DNA from: a virus
Strand: one strand, 5' to 3'
DNA: 64,000 nt
Virus record (IMG/VR): IMGVR_UViG_3300031787_000068
Coordinates: 1 to 64,000 of that record
Shown: in pieces, positions 14,887-23,616 of the stretch
How positions within the stretch are numbered: the stretch's first letter is position 1
Layout of the letters: every line of letters starts with the position of its first letter
Notes under the pieces: model-generated
The model's database searches: none
The model's input: only the letters and a program-made list of their open reading frames with translations
Told to the model about the DNA's origin: nothing
Translations under genes and position numbers: made by a program

Positions 14887-15960
14887 ATGAAAAATCTGGA
14901 AAAATTTTCAAATTGGGATTTAAACGAATCTTATTCTTCTTCTAGCTTTAAATGGGTATCTCCCCCTAAGAATATAACATTCCCCCAGAAATCGGCTATA
15001 GAGGGTAAGATGTCTATACACGGAATAGATCTTAAAGAAAATTTAAATTTTTCTTGCACCGGAAAAGCCTGGGAATCTCTAAAAAATAGAATGGCCAAAA
15101 GCAAAATACCTTTTAAAATAATAAATCCAGCTAAAGGATCTAATCAATTTATAAAATCTGGGGAAAAAATAATTTATTCGGACCAAAGGCCTTTGATATC
15201 TAAAAATATAGAAAATGAAAAAGTTTTAGGGTATTACCCTTCTTCTTATAAAGGAGAAGCTCTAGAAGAATCTTGGGTTGTTGGGGTTTGGGAAAACGAA
15301 TCAGGTAAAAAATATTTAAAGGAAATGTCCCTAAAAAATTTTTTAACTAGAAGTACTAAGGATATAATCAAGAAAGATTTTTTAGGAACTTCTTCGGTCA
15401 AGCTGGACGAATCTCTACAGGCTAAGATAAACAAAAAAGACTATTGGACCCTTATTACCATAATAGCTTGTGAAAATTACATAGATCAATCCCAAGGAAT
15501 GGCAGATGTTGCTCAGTCTATATACAATAGATACCACGTAAAAGGAAAACCTTACGGAAAAACAATAGCAGATATAATATTAACAAAAGGACAATATTCT
15601 CCTGTAACAAAGGGACTTAAAAAAGGAGCAGATTGGAAAAATATAACAGATAGGAATAAAGCTATAAATGTTTATATGAAAAGCATGGGAATGAATCTTG
15701 CTAATTCCACCAAAGCAATAGATCAAGCGGTAAAAGCCCAAGCTAACAAATCTCTTGTAGATAAAGCAAAATCCCACGTTAAGACGAGAACAGAATTTTT
15801 AGCTGATAAACCTAAGGGTTCTTCCGCTGCTAGCCCGGTAGAAAGAGATTCCAAAAACAAAAATAATTCTTTTTTCTGGAATTATGCGGGGAAAACTAAC
15901 TATTATTCTAAAAATGATTTTAAAGCAAGATCGATTCCTTCGGAAGTTAAAATTGCTTAA
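14887..15960 (+). CDS. Capsid-targeted SleB-like cell wall hydrolase
   Basis: 357 aa. The leader MKNLEKFSNWDLNESY has L-N-E at 12-14. A beta-rich region (20-150) precedes a domain at about 190-260 with IIACENYIDQSQGMADVAQ, then IYNRYH, then GKTIADII and GQYSP. This is the SleB/hydrolase-2 layout, in which the Glu (here Glu196) is catalytic and VA..IYNR follows; family members cut glycan strands of peptidoglycan. The last 80 residues are basic and disordered-looking. With the CHAP-type protein it makes a second wall hydrolase carrying the same head leader. A late-type element lies upstream. Confidence 0.8.
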   Translation: MKNLEKFSNWDLNESYSSSSFKWVSPPKNITFPQKSAIEGKMSIHGIDLKENLNFSCTGKAWESLKNRMAKSKIPFKIINPAKGSNQFIKSGEKIIYSDQRPLISKNIENEKVLGYYPSSYKGEALEESWVVGVWENESGKKYLKEMSLKNFLTRSTKDIIKKDFLGTSSVKLDESLQAKINKKDYWTLITIIACENYIDQSQGMADVAQSIYNRYHVKGKPYGKTIADIILTKGQYSPVTKGLKKGADWKNITDRNKAINVYMKSMGMNLANSTKAIDQAVKAQANKSLVDKAKSHVKTRTEFLADKPKGSSAASPVERDSKNKNNSFFWNYAGKTNYYSKNDFKARSIPSEVKIA

Positions 15961-15969
15961 GATATATAA
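15961..15969 (+). promoter_or_regulatory. Late-promoter-like element GATATATAA
   Basis: Starts directly after the stop codon of the hydrolase gene, 22 bases before the start at 15983. Confidence 0.6.
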
Positions 15970-15982
15970 ATAAAAAAAATCA

Positions 15983-16423
15983 ATGTCAAGGATATACGAT
16001 TACGGATCTTTTTCGAGTAATAAATCTAAATTTTCTGATACTAGAAATAAATTTGGGTATGAGATGTCTCTAGTTGACATAGATATAATAGGAAAGCCTA
16101 AAGAATTTAGAGATATAACCGAAGCTAAAGTTTTTATAGAATATTCAACTGAAATACTTTCCAATAAAAGAGGACTAGAAGGAGTTAATTTTTCCGTGGA
16201 TTCTATAGAATTGATTATGAAGATAGAGACTTCTACAGGAAAAGAAGATGAGATAGATTTTGATTTAATCCCAGGAAAAACTATAGACTACGGACAGGTG
16301 AAATATTCTGTTAATGATTTTCCTATACCTTCTTATCCAGAAAGAATAGAAATAAATATGAACGGATTTACGGATCCTTCTAGATTTGATGTAATGGTTT
16401 ATTTTGGAACTAATTACCCATGA
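15983..16423 (+). CDS. Hypothetical protein
   Basis: 146 aa. The first residues (MSRIYDYGSFSS) recall the basic/aromatic start of the leader proteins but lack a [L/I/V]-x-E site, so it is not counted among them. The rest is an alternating beta-strand protein with conserved-looking IELIMKIETSTG and FDVMVYFG segments. No family recognised. The stop overlaps the next ATG (ATGA), so it forms a pair with the 16420 gene. Confidence 0.7.
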   Translation: MSRIYDYGSFSSNKSKFSDTRNKFGYEMSLVDIDIIGKPKEFRDITEAKVFIEYSTEILSNKRGLEGVNFSVDSIELIMKIETSTGKEDEIDFDLIPGKTIDYGQVKYSVNDFPIPSYPERIEINMNGFTDPSRFDVMVYFGTNYP

Positions 16424-17382
16424 GAGAAATATTAAATTATGAAAATTTTAGTCCATTACACGAATCTAAAAAGTATGAAAATTTAAGATCCGTCACTAAG
16501 ACTTGGGGAGGAGATTATATTTTGGACGTGGTAGACTACCAAAAAAATGGAACTTCTCCTTTAAAGGGAAATCTTCTTGTAGCAAAAGACAGCGGAAAAG
16601 CTGTTGCCCTCACCTATCTTGATTCGGACGGAAGAGAAGCTAAATACCTATGGATTCCTTATTTTGGAGCATACATAAATAGAAATACAAGAGGAGGAAT
16701 AGGGTCCATCAAGATATCTCAATATAAAAATTGGTTGTCTCAGAACCAATCAAACCTAGAGGAATTTTTAGATGGATTTGAAGATTCCATAGAAAAAGAA
16801 AAAGGGGAAAAAGAAAAAACCGTAAGCTTACAAGCTCAAAGAGATTTAGACCTTATATTAGATATGTATGGAATAAATTCCAATATTAAAAAATTCGAAA
16901 AAGGAGATAGAGAAAATGAGTGGAGATCTGAATTGGAGAATGGATTTGTAGTTATAATAAAAAAGAGATCTGCGGAAGACCTAGTTGGGGAATTTAGGAT
17001 ATACCCCAAAAAAGATTCGGAAATCCCCTACATAGAAATAAACACGGAAAAAAACTCAGAAGGATTTAACTTTAGAAGACCGGGGGAAGACAGGATCGTA
17101 AGGAAAATATCAATGGTAGACCTTAAAAAAGACCCAGTTGCTAACTATCTATTCAAAAAAATATCGGGAATACAAGAATACGAAGATGAAAAATCCCTAT
17201 TGGAGTATTTTGAATCTATTATTAAATCGGAAGATACTAGTTATTATATGTCAGACGATCCTAGATCTTATAGCAGAGGAGAATCCCAAAGAAAAGAAAT
17301 AGATTTAGTCTCTAGTCTTCTGGAAGACTTTTTAACTTCCAAAAAAATAGAAGATATCTACACCAAAAATAGAAAAAAATAG
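16420..17382 (+). CDS. Hypothetical protein with capsid-targeting leader
   Basis: 320 aa. The leader MREILNYENFSPLHESKK has L-H-E at 13-15. The N-terminal half is beta-rich and includes a glycine-arginine loop (NTRGGIGS near 88). A Lys/Glu-rich helix near 120-135 leads to a second alpha/beta part. The C-terminal 80 residues are helical and charged. No known family. It overlaps the preceding gene by four bases and carries its terminator across its own stop codon. Confidence 0.72.
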   Translation: MREILNYENFSPLHESKKYENLRSVTKTWGGDYILDVVDYQKNGTSPLKGNLLVAKDSGKAVALTYLDSDGREAKYLWIPYFGAYINRNTRGGIGSIKISQYKNWLSQNQSNLEEFLDGFEDSIEKEKGEKEKTVSLQAQRDLDLILDMYGINSNIKKFEKGDRENEWRSELENGFVVIIKKRSAEDLVGEFRIYPKKDSEIPYIEINTEKNSEGFNFRRPGEDRIVRKISMVDLKKDPVANYLFKKISGIQEYEDEKSLLEYFESIIKSEDTSYYMSDDPRSYSRGESQRKEIDLVSSLLEDFLTSKKIEDIYTKNRKK

Positions 17383-17403
17383 AAACTTTTCCCTTCTATT
17401 TTT
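17375..17403 (+). terminator. Hairpin terminator overlapping a stop codon
   Basis: Stem AAAAATAGAA/TTCTATTTTT with a 9-base pyrimidine-rich loop. The stop TAG at 17380 lies in the left arm. Confidence 0.7.
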
Positions 17404-17415
17404 CTATTATCTTAG

Positions 17416-17703
17416 ATGAAAATTGATGAATCTTTTGTCCTAAATAAAGGAGAAACCCTAATCTTAAAAAAGAAAGGCGGTTTTACATATTTAGAATTTA
17501 CTAGAAGGAACGAAAAACACCTCAATGACATTATAGAATTGGAATATAGAAATTCCAGGAGCAAGAAAAAAGATCCTTCGGTTTGGATAATAGAAAAAGA
17601 TTTTATTAATAGAATTTCTTATGAGATTAATTCATGCGGATTCGAATTCCATAAGATAGTTAAAGTAGAAAAACCAAATAAAAAGGATCAAAATGATTCA
17701 TGA
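17416..17703 (+). CDS. Small hypothetical protein
   Basis: 95 aa, basic, with a beta hairpin (ETLILKKKGGFTYLEF) followed by helices. No leader, signal peptide or membrane segment. It begins 34 bases after the previous stop, just past a terminator, and overlaps the next gene by ATGA, so it heads a compact run of small genes up to 19557. No late-type element was found upstream. Function unknown. Confidence 0.68.
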   Translation: MKIDESFVLNKGETLILKKKGGFTYLEFTRRNEKHLNDIIELEYRNSRSKKKDPSVWIIEKDFINRISYEINSCGFEFHKIVKVEKPNKKDQNDS

Positions 17704-18338
17704 TGAGAAAATTAATTTCTTTATTCAAAAATAAAAAAAAAGACCCAAAGATGGAAACTAAGGAGAAAAATTTAGACGATTTAAGATTAAAGTACCAGGG
17801 AATGATGTTTGAATGGATTAAAGGGGATTTATCGGGATCCACTAATCTATTCAAGGAAGTCAGACAGACCGGAGAAAATTTTTTCATAGAATTCATGGAA
17901 GGAGGTAGAATAAATGAGGATCTTGTGGAAGAATATACTCTTTTTTATCCGGCTCCTCAAATAAATACCAATCAAATTCAAGTGGCTCCTCAAAAATCCT
18001 CCACGGTAACTTCTATAGTTTATGGAGGACCTAATCAAAATCACAGCGACTTTGATTCTCCTATTTACAATCTCTTAAGGAAGCAGAAAAAAAATATGGT
18101 AGAGGTTTCAATTAAAATTGAATTAAATCTTCCTTCTAAAGAGCTCTATGGAGTTTTATCTTCTTCTTTTGAAGATGCTGAAAATGAAATTATAAAATTT
18201 GTAATTGACGGAGTAGATATAGAAGATATTAAAAAATCTCTTTCCGAGTCGATAAGAAGAAATTATTATTCCCCTAATACTTCCCCTGAAAAAAATTCCA
18301 TAAAAAAGATAAATAAGGAAAAAGATACTAATGAGTAA
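17700..18338 (+). CDS. Hypothetical protein
   Basis: 212 aa. A basic start (MMRKLISLFKNKKKD) may be an amphipathic membrane-surface helix. The central part is acidic with one Pro/Gln-rich loop (near 85-100) and a later helical segment before a Lys/Asn-rich tail. No family recognised. Coupled at both ends: it starts inside the stop of the preceding gene and overlaps the Nudix gene by eight bases. Confidence 0.68.
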   Translation: MMRKLISLFKNKKKDPKMETKEKNLDDLRLKYQGMMFEWIKGDLSGSTNLFKEVRQTGENFFIEFMEGGRINEDLVEEYTLFYPAPQINTNQIQVAPQKSSTVTSIVYGGPNQNHSDFDSPIYNLLRKQKKNMVEVSIKIELNLPSKELYGVLSSSFEDAENEIIKFVIDGVDIEDIKKSLSESIRRNYYSPNTSPEKNSIKKINKEKDTNE

Positions 18339-18915
18339 CGAAGAAAAAATACTATACAGTTCCGAAAGGTTCGATTTGGTAGATTTGGGGGAAAATACCG
18401 GGATAAGAACCAAATTGGATTCCGTTTTAATTCTTCCTTTTACCTCCGACGATAGAGGAATACCCCTTATGTTAGGAGTATTAAACGAAAGAAATTTATT
18501 TAGAAGTGGAGGGTATGCTTTATCCGTGATATCAGGGAGTCCAGAAGACGAGGATCCCAATATTCTTTCAACAGCCCAAAGAGAACTTCTGGAAGAGACT
18601 GGATTCGATGTACAAGACGAGGAAAGATGGTATTTTATCGGAACATTAACAGGTAGTAAATTTGTAGATTCTGTTCACCCTTGCTTTGCTGTTGACGTCA
18701 CTGGAATAGATCCCGGAGAACCTAAGACCGATGGGTCCGAACAGGAAAAACTTTCAAAATTTACATTAATCCCCGCTAATGATATTATATCTATAGAAGA
18801 TCCTTTTATTTCTGCTTTGTTTCTTAGAATTTTTAAATATGTAGTTGGAATAGACATATATAATAGGGAGGATTCTATATTTTCCAAAAAGAAAGAAATA
18901 AACACTGAAATTTAA
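18331..18915 (+). CDS. Nudix hydrolase
   Basis: 194 aa. The Nudix helix is plain: AQRELLEETGF near residues 83-93, preceded by GSPEDEDPN. The canonical spacing G-x5-E-x7-REUxEExGU is off by one because an Asp stands in place of the first Glu, but REL-x-EE-x-G is intact and supplies the metal ligands. Substrate cannot be read from the sequence; phage relatives cleave nucleotides, ADP-ribose or dinucleoside polyphosphates. It overlaps the upstream gene and leads into a small gene 5 bases downstream. Confidence 0.82.
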   Translation: MSNEEKILYSSERFDLVDLGENTGIRTKLDSVLILPFTSDDRGIPLMLGVLNERNLFRSGGYALSVISGSPEDEDPNILSTAQRELLEETGFDVQDEERWYFIGTLTGSKFVDSVHPCFAVDVTGIDPGEPKTDGSEQEKLSKFTLIPANDIISIEDPFISALFLRIFKYVVGIDIYNREDSIFSKKKEINTEI

Positions 18916-18919
18916 TAAA

Positions 18920-19213
18920 ATGAATAGAGCACAAAGAAGAAGAATGCTTAAAGATGCAGGTTTGTTGGGAAAACAAGCAGAGAAAAAAGGAATAAAAATA
19001 GATAAAAGAGAATTGAACTCCCTTATAAAATCAGGGGAAGATAAAAGAAGATCAGATCTCCAAAATATAAAAAATAAAAATATATTAGAAGGAAAAGGAG
19101 AAAAGAATACTTCAGAGGAGTATATCCAATTTGTTACTTATCCTACCGATTCTTACAGCGGGTTATCTGAATTTTTAACAAATCCCGACTGGGAGGACAC
19201 AGGAAACGATTAA
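18920..19213 (+). CDS. Small basic hypothetical protein
   Basis: 97 aa. A strongly basic start (MNRAQRRRMLKDAG) is followed by a Lys-rich helix and a short acidic C-terminus. Such MNRAQRR openings recur in small phage proteins near tail operons, but I cannot assign a role. Its stop overlaps the next start (TAATG). Confidence 0.65.
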   Translation: MNRAQRRRMLKDAGLLGKQAEKKGIKIDKRELNSLIKSGEDKRRSDLQNIKNKNILEGKGEKNTSEEYIQFVTYPTDSYSGLSEFLTNPDWEDTGND

Positions 19214-19557
19214 TGGAAGCTATCATGTCGGAAACTAAAAGCTTGGTTTTTTATATTTCTAAATATACCCCAAAAGAATCCAAGAAAAGAATAGAAGATC
19301 CCTTAGACCTTTATATAGTAGACATTTCAAAAATAATAAAAGATTTAGGGTACGATACTAAAAATTTATCTCTACAATCTGAATTTATACTAAATTATTC
19401 AATTCACAAAAAAATTATTCATGGAATATATAATAGTAAATGCGAGGGTATTCTCATTTGCTACAGGGGTAATTCTCCAGATTTTGTGGATAATTTAATT
19501 TCATTTATCGAAGAATTACAAGAACCAATAGAATACTCCTTCAATTTTATAAATTAA
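19213..19557 (+). CDS. Small hypothetical protein
   Basis: 114 aa from the ATG that overlaps the preceding stop; a second ATG twelve bases later is possible. Alternating helices and strands (LVFYISKY, ILICYRGN) suggest a compact alpha/beta fold. It lies directly before the baseplate block. No family recognised. Confidence 0.65.
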   Translation: MEAIMSETKSLVFYISKYTPKESKKRIEDPLDLYIVDISKIIKDLGYDTKNLSLQSEFILNYSIHKKIIHGIYNSKCEGILICYRGNSPDFVDNLISFIEELQEPIEYSFNFIN

Positions 19558-19569
19558 AATTAGAGGTTT

Positions 19570-21477
19570 ATGTATTACTATGATGTAAATGATCCAACTA
19601 CTTCGACCAACGGTGGGCAGGTCCTTGCAGGAACACCTATTCAGGAGCAGGCTTTAAATTCTAATGCATCTTCCATAGTAAAAAGATATAGTAATATAGG
19701 GGGGGATAATCCAGCAAAATCGGAACATCCTCTTCCCAGAAGTCTCTTCTACGACGGAGCAAAATTAGATCCGGATTCGAAACAGGCAGAAAAGTATGGA
19801 CTTTTTATGTTCTATTCTTTTGGTGGAGGACAAAATAATTTTTTGGACCAATATTATCTATCGGAAAGATCTGAATATAATAGATTAATATCTACCCCGG
19901 CTTCTAAGAATCCAACGGCATTTCAACTTGTAAAAGACACATCTCAATATAGCCCTCTTCTTCTTTCTACTGGAAATAGCACTACCGAGGGAAGTCCTAT
20001 AAAAGGAGGTTTACATGCACCCTACTACTGGAAAGACTTTATATATTGTAAATATTACGGAACAATACCAAATAACAGGCTGATAACTTTAAGGAGATTT
20101 AGTTCTCCAGTATTAGATAATTTCTCCCTTCCCCCTGGCTTAAAAACTCCCGAAAATCAAAAATTGGGAGTTGGTATGCCGGTTGCTCAAGCAGTTACAT
20201 GGTTTGGGGGAAATAGCGGAAATAGATTATCAGATCTTATCGGGTTTTCAACAGGATTAGCGTGGGGTACCGAGAATATTAACGAGGAGAGGATTCAACA
20301 AGCTTTTGGTGACGGTCTACTAAATTCAACCGCATTTAAAACTCTAACGAGTTTAACTACAGCTTTTTCCGCGACTAATACAGGGAATGAATCCGACGAA
20401 GATTTTACTATTGGAGCAGAAGCTATAGCAACTTCTCTAAGCGCTGCTGGAGACGATCTAACAAAAAGTAGATATTTTAGAGCATTCTATGACGCTATAA
20501 AAGAGGACTCTGATGGAAGATTCGGAATTCTTTCGGAAAGAATTTGGGTTCCTGTAGATGTGATAAAAAATACATCATATAGAACTTTTGGACTTGAATT
20601 TACGTGGACTGATTTGGTTCTTAAATTTACTTACGATTTAACTTCGGCAGGAGAAGTTAATACTAAAGCTGCTATGTTTGATATATTGGGAAATCTACTC
20701 TCTATAGGAACAAATTATGGTAATTTTTTAGCTCCTTATATAAGATACGATTCGAAATATTCTGCTTTAACCTTTCCTGGAGGAGACGATGGTGCTAGAG
20801 ATTTTAATACAGATCCTGCAAAATTCATTTCGGATAATTTAAGTAAACTATTGGTATCTGACAATTCTTCTTCTAGAACAATAGGGGGGAGTGAAATTAA
20901 TAAAAGTGAACTTGAAGATTTTAAGACACAGCTACAAGAGCTATCCAAGCAGTTTAAAGAGGGAACAGTTACTTTCGAAGAAGGAGGACTTTTTGATAGG
21001 ATTATAAAGGGAATAAAATCTGGACTAGGAAAACAGGCCGCCGAAGATTGGCAAGCCCCTTTATCTCTTTATACCGGAGCTGCAATAGGGGAATGGCACG
21101 TTGTTTTGGGAAATCCATACAATCCTATCGCAATGATAGGGAATTTGATTTGTACTGATGTTAGTATAGATTTTGGGGATTCCTTAGGACCCGACGATTT
21201 CCCGAATACTTTAGAAGCATCTATTACCCTTCAACACGCAAGACCAAGAGAAAGAGGAGAAATAGAAAGCATATTTAATCAGGGAGATGGGCGTCTTTAC
21301 CAAAATGTTAAATCTACTACAGCAAATGCACAAACTTACAACGCCACAGTAGATCTTGCAGGCCAGGTATTTACCCAGAGAAGTGTAAACTCGTTCTTCT
21401 CTCCAGAAAATGGTGGAGTCGCTGGAAGTGGGTCTCCTACCACATTCGGTGATATTGAGCTAGGAGAAAGAGAATAA
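19570..21477 (+). CDS. Baseplate/tail structural protein
   Basis: 635 aa. The most distinctive part is the C-terminal region (about residues 505-580): EWHVVLGNPYNPIAMIGN, then DFGDSLGPDDFPNTLEA, then LQHARPRERGEIESIFNQ. These read as a conserved tail-assembly surface in a protein that probably caps or starts the tail tube at the baseplate. The N-terminal 450 residues are Ser/Thr/Asn-rich and mixed beta. There are no enzyme motifs. It is first in the block with the LysM-like and hub genes, eleven bases before the next. The exact T4 equivalent (gp48/gp54-like tube initiator?) is inferred from context only. Confidence 0.72.
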   Translation: MYYYDVNDPTTSTNGGQVLAGTPIQEQALNSNASSIVKRYSNIGGDNPAKSEHPLPRSLFYDGAKLDPDSKQAEKYGLFMFYSFGGGQNNFLDQYYLSERSEYNRLISTPASKNPTAFQLVKDTSQYSPLLLSTGNSTTEGSPIKGGLHAPYYWKDFIYCKYYGTIPNNRLITLRRFSSPVLDNFSLPPGLKTPENQKLGVGMPVAQAVTWFGGNSGNRLSDLIGFSTGLAWGTENINEERIQQAFGDGLLNSTAFKTLTSLTTAFSATNTGNESDEDFTIGAEAIATSLSAAGDDLTKSRYFRAFYDAIKEDSDGRFGILSERIWVPVDVIKNTSYRTFGLEFTWTDLVLKFTYDLTSAGEVNTKAAMFDILGNLLSIGTNYGNFLAPYIRYDSKYSALTFPGGDDGARDFNTDPAKFISDNLSKLLVSDNSSSRTIGGSEINKSELEDFKTQLQELSKQFKEGTVTFEEGGLFDRIIKGIKSGLGKQAAEDWQAPLSLYTGAAIGEWHVVLGNPYNPIAMIGNLICTDVSIDFGDSLGPDDFPNTLEASITLQHARPRERGEIESIFNQGDGRLYQNVKSTTANAQTYNATVDLAGQVFTQRSVNSFFSPENGGVAGSGSPTTFGDIELGERE

Positions 21478-21487
21478 AAATAAAATT

Positions 21488-22072
21488 ATGTTAAATATAG
21501 ACACACTATCAGTAAATAAAAGGATTTTCAATCCCAACCCCGAAGATCAATCAAATTCTTTTGGAATATGGGATTTGACTCAATCCTCTGTAAATTACGA
21601 GATAAATAAATTGAATGCCAGAAAATTCTATAAAGTTACCTCTGATCTAGTTATGAGGCCCGATCTCATATCTCTCTATAATATAGGGGATCCTGAGTAT
21701 TGCGGATCTCTAATGAAAATAAATGGAATTTCTAATCCTTTTTCCATAGATGAAGGGAGAATACTAATTATACTATCTAGGGATGTAATAAAAAAGACGT
21801 ACGAAATAAAAACCAAGGAATTATCTCAGTCATCAAATTCCTCTAGTAGCAATTCTTTGGACAATCTCAAGAAAGCTCAGGAAGATAAAATATTTAAAGT
21901 TAGCGAGGGGAGAAAAAATTTCCTTGAGAAATCAATTAAAAATAAACCCGTTGCTGTACTTCCTCCTAACGTTTCTCAGCCGGGAGATCGTAAATTCTCT
22001 AGAAAAGGATCGGTATTTACTTTTGCCCCGGATTCCGGAAGAGGAGGATTTAATAAACCTACAAAGAAATAA
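21488..22072 (+). CDS. gp53/LysM-like baseplate wedge protein
   Basis: 194 aa. Residues about 45-90 (FYKVTSDLVMRPDLISLY, then GDPEYCGSLMKINGISNPF, then EGRILIIL) follow the LysM-like plan found in T4 gp53 and in tail proteins X/LysM of other phages: a beta strand, D-L-I-S-x-x-Y-x-G-D, a helix, N-G-I-x-N-P-F, then a strand. The last 70 residues are Ser/Lys-rich and flexible. Inferred: connects wedge and hub. It is separated from the next coding start by one base. Confidence 0.6.
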   Translation: MLNIDTLSVNKRIFNPNPEDQSNSFGIWDLTQSSVNYEINKLNARKFYKVTSDLVMRPDLISLYNIGDPEYCGSLMKINGISNPFSIDEGRILIILSRDVIKKTYEIKTKELSQSSNSSSSNSLDNLKKAQEDKIFKVSEGRKNFLEKSIKNKPVAVLPPNVSQPGDRKFSRKGSVFTFAPDSGRGGFNKPTKK

Positions 22073-22073
22073 T

Positions 22074-23585
22074 GTGAGGGAAATTAAGATAAATCAGATA
22101 TCATTAAATGATATAAAACTGGATCAGCAGTTTCTTATAGTAGATGGAAACGATCCGTCGAATCCAAATTATAATGCAGGAGAAAGAACGGGGGTTGAAA
22201 AACCATTTATAAGCATAAACGGATATCCCTTTAGTGAATATTTAACTTCTTTCAATTTAGATTTAACGGGGTTTATCCCCGTTTTATCCTTTTCTTTTTA
22301 TTCTGGTAATTCCACTTTTATATCGGTAAATTACCCTAAAGACGGAGATGTTGTTTCTCTTTATATTTCTTCCCCGGAAGGATACTATAATCCAATAAGG
22401 ATGGATTTTAATATACTCTCAGTAAAAAGCAATGTTTCTAGTAAATATTCTCAATCGGGGAGTGCCCCCGATCCCGAAGGATCTCAATTTAGATTTTATG
22501 TAACCTCAGAAGCTAAAATACCCTCTTTGTATACTCCGGTAATAAAATCTTTCAGAAATAAAAATTCTTATGAGACTTTATTGGAAATTTCTCAGGATTT
22601 AGACCTTGGATTTTCGACCAATGAAACTTCAACAGAAGATACAATGACGTGGATTTGCCCTAATTATTCCTATTATGATTTTATACAGGAGGTCTGTCTA
22701 AGAGCTTATAAAGATGACGATTCGAGTTTTTTTGATTGTTGGATAGATCCTTATTACAATTTAAATTTCGTTAATCTCGGGTCCCAGTTTGGGTATAGCG
22801 GAATCGTAAAAGAAGAAATAGTTTATGCAGTAGGTTATTATTCTAATTCAAACTATAAACCAAACGTAAAAATAAACGGAAGCGCAAAACCAGAAATAAA
22901 AAGAGCTTACTTAATATTAAGAAATAAATTAGACCCGGGGGTTTATCCTTTTGGTATAAATGGGTATACATTAGTTTCTAATTCCGGGACAAATGTAAAT
23001 AAAACCGGATATGTGGTTAATATAGGATTTTACGATGAAAACCTGGAAGAAGAAAAGCCAGAAAATAAATACATAAACTATGACATTGAATCTTTAACTA
23101 GCAAGGAACTTATTAAGGGTCAAATACTTCAAAAAGGGAGAAATGATGATGAGTATAAAAGAGAAAAAAGGAGAGAATGGCTGGGGATTCTTAATCGAAA
23201 GGACGAAAGCGGAGGGGTTCATATCAACTATTTACATTCTAAATACCAAAATCTAATAAATTACAACGACTGTACTAAATTTTCCCTTAAAGTAGAATTG
23301 GATGGGTACTTTGCTGGATTTTATAGGGGACAAGTAGTTCCTGTTCATATAGAGGTTGGAAAATCTAATTTAAGGTCTCAAAACGTAGGAAATACCCCAG
23401 GGAATGAAAAAAACACTACCCAGGAATTTAAAACTGATATTTTCCTTTCCGGGAACTATGTTGTGATGGGAATTGAAATTTCATGGTCTTCTGGATTTAG
23501 ACAGATACTCCATCTATGTAAAAGAGATTGGGTAGTTAATAGAGCAGGAGGTCTTCCGAAATCTTTCCCTTTTGTTTTAGAATAA
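22074..23585 (+). CDS. Baseplate hub-like protein (gp27/gpD type)
   Basis: 503 aa from GTG 22074, one base after the preceding stop TAA. The overlapping ATG at 22072 meets TGA at once, so GTG is the only sensible start, and the open frame upstream is just the overlap with the previous gene. The sequence is beta-rich. The segment around 200-240 (YDFIQEVCLRAYKDDDSS, then FFDCWIDPYYNLNFVN) has the helix followed by hydrophobic strands typical of hub proteins that carry the central spike. Such proteins form the trimeric hub at the end of the tail tube, and the gp5-like spike gene two positions downstream supports this. Confidence 0.6.
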   Translation: MREIKINQISLNDIKLDQQFLIVDGNDPSNPNYNAGERTGVEKPFISINGYPFSEYLTSFNLDLTGFIPVLSFSFYSGNSTFISVNYPKDGDVVSLYISSPEGYYNPIRMDFNILSVKSNVSSKYSQSGSAPDPEGSQFRFYVTSEAKIPSLYTPVIKSFRNKNSYETLLEISQDLDLGFSTNETSTEDTMTWICPNYSYYDFIQEVCLRAYKDDDSSFFDCWIDPYYNLNFVNLGSQFGYSGIVKEEIVYAVGYYSNSNYKPNVKINGSAKPEIKRAYLILRNKLDPGVYPFGINGYTLVSNSGTNVNKTGYVVNIGFYDENLEEEKPENKYINYDIESLTSKELIKGQILQKGRNDDEYKREKRREWLGILNRKDESGGVHINYLHSKYQNLINYNDCTKFSLKVELDGYFAGFYRGQVVPVHIEVGKSNLRSQNVGNTPGNEKNTTQEFKTDIFLSGNYVVMGIEISWSSGFRQILHLCKRDWVVNRAGGLPKSFPFVLE

Positions 23586-23616
23586 ATATCATTTCGGATA
23601 AATAGAATAAAAAGAT

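Noticed and set aside
21924-22073. Upstream extension of the hub gene
   Set aside because: It overlaps the well-supported LysM-like gene completely; the GTG one base after that gene's stop is the better start.
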